DNA of 13,251 bases, from assembly GCA_030040815.1 (NCBI GenBank), contig JASHSZ010000136.1, positions 1-13,251 on the forward strand, read 5' to 3'. Below the pieces are notes generated by a model. That model was not told where the DNA came from and searched no databases. It was given only the letters and a program-made list of their open reading frames with translations. Made by a program: the position numbers and the translations under genes. Origin of the DNA: Streptosporangiaceae bacterium. Its GTDB lineage: Bacteria; Actinomycetota; Actinomycetes; Streptosporangiales; Streptosporangiaceae. Position 1 is the first letter of the stretch. Every line of letters starts with the position of its first letter. Positions 6,082 through 12,881 of the stretch are shown one piece after another.

Positions 6082-7770
6082 ATGACAAGGAGAAAGCTCA
6101 GGCCTTCAGCGCTGTTGACCGTGGCGGCGGCCGGCCTGCTCGCAGCCGGACTGGCCGCGTGCGGGTCGAGCCCATCTAGCTCAAAGACCAGCTCGTCAAC
6201 GGAGCTGATCATGGAGAGCTCACCCGAGACCTCAATCACCCAGGCGTTTAACCCCTACGTGCCAACCGACGCGCCATATGGGATGGGCGCCACCGGGCTC
6301 ATCTACGAGCCGCTGATCCAATTCGACCTGGCGGCGCCGCCGAAGTACTACCCGTGGCTGGCGACGGGTTATTCCTGGTCGAACGGCGGTAAGACGATCA
6401 GTTTCACGATCCGGACGGGCGTGAAGTGGAACAACGGAACGCCGTTCACGCCCGCGGATGTCGCGTTCACCTACAACCTCATGATGAAGAATGCGTCGAT
6501 CAATAGCGGCGGCCTGACGATGACCAGCGTGACTACCTCAGGTAACACCGTGACGCTGAACTTCCCGACGGCCCAGTACACCAACCTGGAGGAGATCGCA
6601 GGTGTCGGGATCGTGCCGGAGTCGATCTGGAGCAAGGCGGGCCCCCCGGCGACCTACGCGGACGCGAACCCGGTTGGCACCGGGCCGTACATGCTCAGCA
6701 GCTTCACGCCGCAGGGCTTCACGCTGAAGAAGAACCCGTACTACTGGCAGCCTGCCAAGGTGAAGATCCAGAAGGTCTACTTCCCCGTCTACACCTCGAA
6801 CACCGGCGCGCTGAACGCGCTGTTCTCCGGGCAGATCGACTGGACCGGGAACTTCATTCCCGGCCTGCAGAAGGACTTCGTCGATACAAGTCCCGCCTAC
6901 CACCACTACTGGGAGGCTCCTGGCGGAACCAACAGCCTGTTCCCCAACCTGAACACGTGGCCGACCAACCAGCTGGCCGTCCGGCAGGCGATCAGCGACG
7001 CGGTCGACCGCCAGCTTGTCGCCACCGAGGGCGAGGCAGGTCTGGAAGACCCCGTGCTCAATAAGACGGGCCTCACCCTGCCTACGTTCAGCGCCTGGAG
7101 CGGCCCGGTCGCGTCCGAGACGAACTCGGCCACGGCGAACGTGGCGGCAGCCAAGGCAGTACTGACGGCCGCTGGCTACACGCTCAACAGCAGCGGCTAC
7201 TTCGAGAAGGGCGGCCAGGTCGTCGCGCTCACGATCACCGATCCGTCGGCATATACCGATTACGCCGAGGACGACTCGATCATCGCGGGCGAGCTGAAGG
7301 CGGCCGGAATCGACGCCACGTTCTCCGGGCAGGCCGTGACGACCTGGGATGCCGACGTCGCCGATGGCGACTTCCAGCTGACCATGCACTGGTCCAACGG
7401 CGGCCTGACCCCCTACAACATGTACAACGGCTGGCTGAACAGCACGCTGGCCACCGGGTCGGCCGCTACGGGCGACTTCGAGCGGGTCAATGACCCGGCG
7501 CTCGATGCCGACCTGGCAGCGCTCGCTGGCGACGCGACCGTTACGCAGCAGACTGCCGACCTCGTGCCGCTCGAGAACTACGTCTCGGCCAACCTGCCGA
7601 TCATCCCGATGACGACGGCATCGGAGTGGTTCGAGTACAACTCACAGAACTTCGTCGGCTGGCCGACGCAGGCGGACCCGTATGAGACCGGCCAGCCGTC
7701 CGGTACCAACAACGGGCCCGGCTCGGGCACCGACGAGGTTGTCATCCTGAACCTGAGTCCGCGGAGCTGA
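6082..7770 (+). CDS. Extracellular solute-binding lipoprotein, family 5
   Basis: A 562-residue binding protein for the adjacent importer. The N-terminus is a lipoprotein signal: basic start (TRRK), hydrophobic core, and lipobox GLAAC with Cys27 as the lipid-anchored first mature residue, followed by a Ser-rich linker. The SBP_bac_5 fold is recognisable from YEPLIQFD, the block around GKTISFTIRTGVKWNNGTPF, and VAFTYNLMM, then NPVGTGPYMLSSF and VRQAISDAVDRQLVATEGE. Length is normal for DppA/OppA-like proteins. ATG 6082 is preceded by AGGAAG (6069-6074). Being last in the transporter set is unusual, since the binding protein is often first and most expressed. Known family members bind peptides, but several bind cello- or other oligosaccharides; the GH1 and LacI neighbours favour a glycoside here (inference). 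A strong terminator follows at once. Confidence 0.93.
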   Translation: MTRRKLRPSALLTVAAAGLLAAGLAACGSSPSSSKTSSSTELIMESSPETSITQAFNPYVPTDAPYGMGATGLIYEPLIQFDLAAPPKYYPWLATGYSWSNGGKTISFTIRTGVKWNNGTPFTPADVAFTYNLMMKNASINSGGLTMTSVTTSGNTVTLNFPTAQYTNLEEIAGVGIVPESIWSKAGPPATYADANPVGTGPYMLSSFTPQGFTLKKNPYYWQPAKVKIQKVYFPVYTSNTGALNALFSGQIDWTGNFIPGLQKDFVDTSPAYHHYWEAPGGTNSLFPNLNTWPTNQLAVRQAISDAVDRQLVATEGEAGLEDPVLNKTGLTLPTFSAWSGPVASETNSATANVAAAKAVLTAAGYTLNSSGYFEKGGQVVALTITDPSAYTDYAEDDSIIAGELKAAGIDATFSGQAVTTWDADVADGDFQLTMHWSNGGLTPYNMYNGWLNSTLATGSAATGDFERVNDPALDADLAALAGDATVTQQTADLVPLENYVSANLPIIPMTTASEWFEYNSQNFVGWPTQADPYETGQPSGTNNGPGSGTDEVVILNLSPRS

Positions 7771-7791
7771 CGCTCCCGAAACAACCAAGCG

Positions 7792-7822
7792 GGCCCGCCC
7801 CTGGCAACCCCAGGGGCGGGCC
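7792..7822 (+). terminator. Strong stem-loop terminator after the transporter operon
   Basis: A perfect 13-bp GC-rich stem (7792-7804 with 7810-7822) closes a 5-base loop, starting 21 bases after the binding-protein stop. There is no U tract, as is common for actinobacterial terminators. It separates the transporter operon from the metabolic genes downstream. Confidence 0.85.
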
Positions 7823-7976
7823 ACACCCCACGAGCACACTAACTCAGGCCTCCGCTGCGGGTGCACGGCGGTGCGGCTACAGAGCGTTGCGTCAGCATGC
7901 CCTCTATCCCGCGGACAACCAGCCTGGGTCGCCTGGCGGCCGTGCACGCCGCGGCCAGGAAGGGAAGTACCTGCGC
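7823..7976 (+). other. Non-coding gap expected to hold a promoter
   Basis: This 154-bp gap follows the terminator and precedes three tightly coupled genes, so a promoter is expected. No convincing -35/-10 pair was found, and there is no copy of the TAAGCGCTTA operator. In-frame extension of the downstream gene to TTG 7887 is possible but the encoded residues do not look like the family. Confidence 0.4.
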
Positions 7977-8801
7977 ATGAGCGCACCACGAATCGCCTTC
8001 AGCACGCTCGCCTTCCCGGACGTTACGCTCGCCACGGCCACGTCACTAGGGCGCTCATGGGGATACGAGGGCGTCGAGCTGCGGCTCATCGACGGCGAGC
8101 TGATCGACCCGGCGATGCCTGCCGGAACGCGGGCCGCGGTGAAGGACACGGTGGCGGCGGCGGGTCTGCCGATCGTGGCGGTCGACAGCTCGGTCCGGCT
8201 GACCGGCGACGACCCCGGCGCCGAGCTGAGCAGATTCCTTGAGCTCGCCAGCGACTGGGAGGCACCGCTGGTGCGGGTCTTCGGCGGCGCTCTTCCGGAC
8301 GGCGAGCCTGACCGCCAGGCCGTCCTGGCCCTGGCGGCGCACGTGCTCGAAGCCAGCGTTCCGCTCGCCGAACGCCTGGCCGTCGCCATCGGGGTGGAGA
8401 CCCATGATTCGTTCTCGGCTTCTTCGGTCGTAGCCGAGCTGCTCGCGATGGTCCCGTCTGATTCGATCGGTGTCGTATGGGACAGTCAGCATCCGTACCG
8501 GATGGGCCAGCGACCGGCCGAGGTGTGGTCAGACATCGGCCGGCGCACGCTGCTCGTGCAGGTCAAGGACGCGCGCCGAGACGCCGCGCGGAAGGACGGC
8601 TGGCAGCTGGTGCTGCTGGGCAGGGGAGAGGTGCCGGTGCGGGAGATGCTGGCGCAGCTCGACACCGGCGGGTTTGGGGGCTGGATATCGGTGGAGTGGG
8701 AGAAGCGCTGGCACCCCGAGATAGAGGAGCCAGAGGTGGCGCTGCCGCAGCACCTCTCGGTGCTGCGCACCTGGCTCGCCGACATGGAGGCCCGAGCATG
8801 A
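7977..8801 (+). CDS. Sugar phosphate isomerase/epimerase-like TIM-barrel protein
   Basis: A 274-residue cytoplasmic protein of the xylose-isomerase-like/AP endonuclease 2 TIM-barrel family, of normal length. Beta-strand signatures are seen at IAFSTLAFP (6-14), GYEGVELR (29-36), GLPIVAVD (63-70), PLVRVFGG (97-104), VAIGVETHD (136-144), IGVVWDSQHP (164-173), LLVQVKDAR (192-200) and WISVEWEKRW (236-245). Likely metal ligands are Glu141, Asp169 and Glu240; Gln195 stands where many relatives have His. ATG 7977 is preceded by the purine-rich AGGAAGGGAAG at 7957-7967. It overlaps the next gene as ATGA. Family members include inosose dehydratase, ketose epimerases and 3-keto-glycoside lyases, so the exact reaction is open; the oxidoreductase partner suggests a keto-sugar substrate. 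Confidence 0.88.
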   Translation: MSAPRIAFSTLAFPDVTLATATSLGRSWGYEGVELRLIDGELIDPAMPAGTRAAVKDTVAAAGLPIVAVDSSVRLTGDDPGAELSRFLELASDWEAPLVRVFGGALPDGEPDRQAVLALAAHVLEASVPLAERLAVAIGVETHDSFSASSVVAELLAMVPSDSIGVVWDSQHPYRMGQRPAEVWSDIGRRTLLVQVKDARRDAARKDGWQLVLLGRGEVPVREMLAQLDTGGFGGWISVEWEKRWHPEIEEPEVALPQHLSVLRTWLADMEARA

Positions 8802-9910
8802 CAGCGGGAAACAAGAGCCACGCGGGCGGCGCACGGAGGCCTCGCGGCTTCGGCATCGTCGGGGCCGGCGTCATCTCGTCGATCCATGCTCGGGCGATCG
8901 GCTCGCTTCCGGGCGCGCGACTCGTCGCCGTCACCGACGTGGAGCCCGACCGCGCCAAGTCGCTTGCTGCGGCGCACGATTGCGTGGCCGAGCCGGATCT
9001 CGACGCGCTGCTCGCGCGCGACGACGTCGACGTCATGTGCGTCTGCGTGCCGAGCGGCCTGCACGCCGAGGTGGGCATCCGCGCGGCGGCGGCGGGCAAG
9101 CATCTGGTAGTCGAGAAGCCACTGGACGTCAGCCTCGAGGCTGCGGACCGGCTCATGGAGGCTGCGCGCCAGGCCGGCGTGGTCATGACCGTCATCTCTC
9201 AGCACCGGTTCGATCACGGGCTGCTCGAGCTGCGTCGTCTCCTCGATGAGGGCGCGCTCGGTCGTCTGGTGCTGGGCCAGGCCAGCACGAAGTGGTATCG
9301 CAGCCAGGCCTACTACGACAGTGCGGCATGGCGTGGCACCTGGGCCCTCGACGGCGGCTCGCTGATGAACCAGGGCATTCACTACGCCGACCTGCTGCTG
9401 TGGAGCATGGGGCCGGTGGCCGAGGTGACCGCCCTGTTCTCGACCCAGACGCACCAGATCGAGGTGGAAGACGCCGCGCTGGCCGTGCTGCGGTTCGCCT
9501 CGGGCGCGCTCGGCACCATCGTCGCGAGCACGGCGATCTTCCCTGGCTCCGCCCAGCGCCTGGAGATCAGCGGCACGGGTGGCACCGTGGTGATCGAGGA
9601 CGGCGAGATAATCCGGTGCGAGCTGAGCGCCGATGGTGCCACGGCCGGCCAGCACGGCCGCGGAATCGCTAACGGCAGGGCGAAAGCAGCCGCGGCGAAT
9701 CCGGCCAGCCTGGATATTGCCAGCCACGCTGCTCAGATCAGCGATCTGCTTGACGCCATCGACGAAGGCCGCGCGCCGTCGGTCACCGCCCAAGACGGCC
9801 GCGCCGCCCTCGAGATCGTGTGCGCTATCTATGAATCCGCTCGGGACACCCGTACGGTGCGGCTACCCGCACCGGCTGACCTGCGCGACAGCCAGCCGGC
9901 CTCGTCATGA
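8798..9910 (+). CDS. Gfo/Idh/MocA-family NAD(P)-dependent sugar oxidoreductase
   Basis: A 370-residue oxidoreductase. The Rossmann domain begins with FGIVGAGVISSIHARAI (residues 18-34; GxGxxS at 22-27) and contains TDVEPDRA (46-53), where the acidic residue after the second strand suggests NAD preference. CVPSGLHAEV and the catalytic EKP triplet (Glu106-Lys107-Pro108) follow. The C-terminal half has WRGTWALDGGSLMNQGIHYA (178-197), with His195 as the probable catalytic acid/base and Asn191 where some relatives have Asp. The family oxidises or reduces hydroxyls of sugars, inositols, nucleotide sugars and glycosides. No signal peptide. ATG 8798 overlaps the previous stop, and the stop overlaps the next start, placing it between two TIM-barrel genes; this order suggests that a keto-sugar is passed between the three. 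A residue tail after 355 is poorly conserved. Confidence 0.93.
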   Translation: MTAGNKSHAGGARRPRGFGIVGAGVISSIHARAIGSLPGARLVAVTDVEPDRAKSLAAAHDCVAEPDLDALLARDDVDVMCVCVPSGLHAEVGIRAAAAGKHLVVEKPLDVSLEAADRLMEAARQAGVVMTVISQHRFDHGLLELRRLLDEGALGRLVLGQASTKWYRSQAYYDSAAWRGTWALDGGSLMNQGIHYADLLLWSMGPVAEVTALFSTQTHQIEVEDAALAVLRFASGALGTIVASTAIFPGSAQRLEISGTGGTVVIEDGEIIRCELSADGATAGQHGRGIANGRAKAAAANPASLDIASHAAQISDLLDAIDEGRAPSVTAQDGRAALEIVCAIYESARDTRTVRLPAPADLRDSQPASS

Positions 9911-10737
9911 TGATCGTGCTGAGCGGCTTCGCCGACGAGATCTCGCCCGACCTCGACGAGCAGCTGGCCGTTCTCGACGGCGAGTCCCTCTCGCATCTCG
10001 AGCTGCGCAGCGTCTGGTCCACCAACGTCGTCGACCTTGACGACAGCCAGGTCGCCAGGCTGCGGCGGCGGCTCGATGAATCGGGCGTGCGGGTGTCGGC
10101 GATCGGCTCACCGATCGGCAAGATCGGGATTGACGCTCCGTTCGGGCCAGAACTGGATCGGCTGCGCCGCGTCGCGGACGTCGCGCACGAACTCGGCACG
10201 TCGATCGTACGTGTCTTCTCGTTCTTCATTCCGCACGGAAAGGATCCGGACCGCTATCGGACCCAGGTCATCGACCGCATGGCCGCGCTGGCGGCGCTCG
10301 CCACCGAGAGCGGATTGGTCCTGGCGCACGAGAACGAGAAGGAGATCTACGGCGATCGGCCAGAACGGTGCGCCCACATCATCGCGACCGTCGGCTCAAC
10401 TGCCCTGCGGGCGACCTTCGACCCGGCAAACTTCGTCCAGTGCGGCGTGCGGCCGCACTCCGAAGCATATGAACTGCTCCGGCCGTACCTTGTGTACGTC
10501 CAGGTTAAAGATGCGCTAGCGACTACGGGCGAGGTGGTTCCCGCCGGCCACGGCGACGGCCAGATCCGCGAGACGCTCGCGGCGCTGCGCGACTCCGACT
10601 TCGAGGGCTACCTCTCGCTGGAGCCACATCTGGCTATGGCCGGGCGCTATGGCGGTTTCAGCGGCGCCGACGGGTTCCGGCTCGCGGCCCGTTCCCTCAA
10701 AGACCTGCTCGCGGACTTGTCGGTGCCGTGGCAGTGA
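9907..10737 (+). CDS. Second sugar phosphate isomerase/epimerase-like TIM-barrel protein
   Basis: A 276-residue protein of the same TIM-barrel superfamily as the gene at 7977-8801, but a different branch: the first strand reads SGFADEISPDLDEQL, and the family blocks LAHENEKEIYGD (139-150), ATFDPANFVQCG (169-180), YVQVKDA (197-203), VVPAGHGDG (210-218) and YLSLEPHL (235-242) are all present. Likely metal ligands are Glu142, Asp172 and Glu239, with Gln199 in the position often held by His. The two ATG codons at 9907 and 9910 are both usable; 9907 overlaps the preceding stop. The two paralogous barrels flanking an oxidoreductase imply successive or complementary steps on one sugar rather than duplication. 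No signal peptide, so cytoplasmic. Precise reaction unknown. Confidence 0.88.
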   Translation: MMIVLSGFADEISPDLDEQLAVLDGESLSHLELRSVWSTNVVDLDDSQVARLRRRLDESGVRVSAIGSPIGKIGIDAPFGPELDRLRRVADVAHELGTSIVRVFSFFIPHGKDPDRYRTQVIDRMAALAALATESGLVLAHENEKEIYGDRPERCAHIIATVGSTALRATFDPANFVQCGVRPHSEAYELLRPYLVYVQVKDALATTGEVVPAGHGDGQIRETLAALRDSDFEGYLSLEPHLAMAGRYGGFSGADGFRLAARSLKDLLADLSVPWQ

Positions 10738-10742
10738 ACAGG

Positions 10743-10766
10743 GGCCACCGGCACTCGCCGCTGGCC
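10743..10766 (+). terminator. Hairpin between the metabolic genes and the secreted-protein gene
   Basis: GGCCACCGGC (10743-10752) and GCCGCTGGCC (10757-10766) pair over ten positions with a single C-C mismatch and a four-base loop, six bases after the stop of the preceding gene. It lacks a U tract. It may act as a partial terminator or as an mRNA-stabilising hairpin that sets apart expression of the secreted protein 28 bases downstream. Confidence 0.5.
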
Positions 10767-10794
10767 ATCAGCAAGATCAGATCGGAAGAGGAGA

Positions 10795-12690
10795 GTGACA
10801 AAAGTGGCAGTTACCGGAGACCATCCCGCCGGACGCGGGGACGCTCCCCGTCGCCATCATCGGCATCGCGTGATCGCGTGCGCGGCCGCCGTCGTGGCGG
10901 CGGCAGCCGCGTCGCTGTTAGGCGTCGGCGCGACCGCGCTCGCCAGCCCGGCGGGCGCTTGGCAGCCCAACTTCGGCCCGAACGTCTACGTCTTCAGCCC
11001 GAGCATGCCGCTGAGCCAGATCCAGGCGACCGTCAACTCGATATCGGCTCAGCAGGTCAGCAACCAGTTCGGCACCCAGCGCTACGCGCTGCTGTTCGAG
11101 CCCGGCACCTACGGCTCGGCAGCCGACCCGCTGTTCGTCCAGGTCGGCTACTACACCGAGGTTGCGGGCCTCGGGGCCTCGCCCAGCGACGTGGTCATCA
11201 ACGGCGCCGTCAATTCGACCAACCAGTGCATCTCGGGCAGCTGTACCGCACTGGATAACTTCTGGCGCTCGCTGTCCAACCTCACCATCAACTACACGCC
11301 GCCGACCTCGAGCACCGCACCCTGCACGGAGTCGACCGAGTTCTGGGCGGCATCCCAGGCATCCCCGATGCGCCGGGTCGATGTCAACGGCAATCTGTTC
11401 CTGTTCGACTACTGCAGCGGCCCCGGGTATTCCAGCGGCGGGTTTATTGCCGACTCGCAGTTCACCGGCGGCGCCGTGATCAACGGATCGCAGCAGCAAT
11501 ACATCGTCAGAAACAGCAATATCGACGGCTGGAGCAACAGCGTCTGGAACCAGGTCTTCGTCGGCGACGTCGGGGCGCCCGACCAGAGCTTCGGCGTGAC
11601 GCCGGGTACGCAGTACACGACGCTGCCGACCAGCCCGGTCACCGAGGAGGAGCCGTTCCTGCAGGTGGACAGCAGCGGACGCTACAGCGTGTTCGTCCCG
11701 GCGCTGCAGGAAAATTCAGTCGGCCCCACGTGGACCAGCGGCTCGACTCCCGGCACGTCGGTGCCGATCGGAGAGTTCTTCATCGCGAGCCCGTCGACCC
11801 CGGTCCCGCAGATCAACCTGGCGCTCGCGCTCGGCAAGGACCTGATCCTCACGCCGGGCGTGTACGACCTCGACCAGCCCATCGTGGTTAGTCGCGCCGA
11901 CACGATAGTGCTCGGGCTTGGTTTCGCCACCCTAGTACCGCAGCAGGGTAACCCGGCCCTAGTCGTCGCTCCGAACAACGGGGTGAAGATATCCGGCCTC
12001 ATCCTCGACGCGGGCCCGGTCAACTCTCCGGTCCTCATGTCGGTCGGGACGCCCGGGCCGGCCAACGCCAGCGACCCGGATCTGATCCAGGACGTCTTCT
12101 TCCGCATCGGCGGTGCCGAGACCACGGCCGTGTCAGCGACGGTGAGCCTCCTCGACAACGCCAGCGACTCGATCATCGACGACGTGTGGGCCTGGCGCGC
12201 GGACCATGGCAATGACGTGGGATGGACGGAGAACCAGGGCGACACCGGCGTCGTCGTTACCGGCAACGACGTCACTGCCTACGGCCTGGCCGTCGAGCAC
12301 TACCAGAAGTACGAGGTGATCTGGAGCGGCCAGGGCGGCACCGATATCTTCTTCCAGAATGAGCTGCCTTATGACCCGCCCACCCAGGCGGACTGGATGG
12401 CCTCGCCGAGCCAGGACGGCTACCCCGCCTTCCTGGTCACGCCGAACGTCAGGACGTTCCAGGGTTACGGGATGGGCAGCTATGTCGTCTTCATCGACAC
12501 CACGGCCACGTTGTTCAACGCTGAGGCCTTCGAGTCCCCCGACACGCCGGGTGTGCAGTTCCACGACATCTTCGGCGTCTGGATTGCCGGATCCGGAGGC
12601 GACAACTCCATCATCAACGGGGTCGGCGGTCCGGTGACATCCACCGATCCAGGGATCGTAGAGCCGGTGGACGTCGTGAGCTACCCGTGA
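10795..12690 (+). CDS. Large secreted protein, predicted tandem parallel beta-helix (GH55/pectate-lyase-like)
   Basis: A 631-residue protein with a Sec-type signal: basic n-region RRHHRHR (19-25), Ala/Val-rich core, and likely cleavage after ALA at 48-50. The mature part is Gly/Ser/Asn/Asp/aromatic-rich with alternating short strands. Two halves look alike: about 64-260 (ALLFEPGTYGSA, VINGAVN, SLSNLTINY, MRRVDVNGNLFLFDYC) and about 340-630 (KDLILTPGVYDLDQPIVV, VKISGLILDAG, SIIDDVWAWRADHGNDVGWT, VVVTGNDVTAYGLAVEHYQ). The PGTY/PGVY plus layered N/D repeats are typical of pectate-lyase-like beta-helices, as in GH55 glucanases. Cys145, Cys150, Cys177 and Cys207 could form disulfides. Relatives in actinomycetes are, from memory, often labelled 'coagulation factor 5/8 type domain' or 'adenylyl cyclase', names not supported by anything here. 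Catalytic residues are not known; Glu501 and Glu523 are conserved-looking acids. Leu42 is a TTA codon. GTG 10795 has GGAAG six bases upstream; GTG 10804 is an alternative. A role in extracellular polysaccharide binding or cleavage is inferred. Confidence 0.85.
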   Translation: MTKVAVTGDHPAGRGDAPRRHHRHRVIACAAAVVAAAAASLLGVGATALASPAGAWQPNFGPNVYVFSPSMPLSQIQATVNSISAQQVSNQFGTQRYALLFEPGTYGSAADPLFVQVGYYTEVAGLGASPSDVVINGAVNSTNQCISGSCTALDNFWRSLSNLTINYTPPTSSTAPCTESTEFWAASQASPMRRVDVNGNLFLFDYCSGPGYSSGGFIADSQFTGGAVINGSQQQYIVRNSNIDGWSNSVWNQVFVGDVGAPDQSFGVTPGTQYTTLPTSPVTEEEPFLQVDSSGRYSVFVPALQENSVGPTWTSGSTPGTSVPIGEFFIASPSTPVPQINLALALGKDLILTPGVYDLDQPIVVSRADTIVLGLGFATLVPQQGNPALVVAPNNGVKISGLILDAGPVNSPVLMSVGTPGPANASDPDLIQDVFFRIGGAETTAVSATVSLLDNASDSIIDDVWAWRADHGNDVGWTENQGDTGVVVTGNDVTAYGLAVEHYQKYEVIWSGQGGTDIFFQNELPYDPPTQADWMASPSQDGYPAFLVTPNVRTFQGYGMGSYVVFIDTTATLFNAEAFESPDTPGVQFHDIFGVWIAGSGGDNSIINGVGGPVTSTDPGIVEPVDVVSYP

Positions 12691-12734
12691 TGGAGCCGAG
12701 GCGGTCCTGACCGTCCATTTCCGGTAACGGGCGG

Positions 12735-12772
12735 CCGTCGGGCCAATCCACCGCAAGGGTGCGGCCCGACGG
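12735..12772. terminator. Stem-loop between convergent genes
   Basis: CCGTCGGGCC (12735-12744) pairs perfectly with GGCCCGACGG (12763-12772). Inside the 18-base loop, CACC (12749-12752) can pair with GGTG (12758-12761), extending the structure. It begins 45 bases after the secreted-protein stop, and the gene on its right points toward it, so it may stop transcription from both sides. The remaining sequence to 12881 shows no gene or other signal. Confidence 0.7.
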
Positions 12773-12881
12773 GCGCTCGCTTCGCTGTCGCTGCCTGCAC
12801 CCGACCGCACGTGACGGCCGCTGCAGTCCGGCCGGCGTAGCCCATTCACAGCACCGGCGGCGGGTTGCCAGCGGAAAGTGA

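Noticed and set aside
7887..7976. Upstream TTG start for the first TIM-barrel gene
   Set aside because: Adds 30 non-conserved residues before the barrel's first strand; ATG 7977 has a purine-rich ribosome site.
8486..9793. 435-codon minus-strand frame opposite the oxidoreductase
   Set aside because: Antisense shadow; no domain or ribosome site, while the plus strand has Rossmann and EKP motifs.
12691..12720. Small inverted repeat CGGTC-CT-GACCG after the secreted-protein stop
   Set aside because: Five base pairs with a two-base loop is too small to be credible beside the stronger hairpin at 12735-12772.
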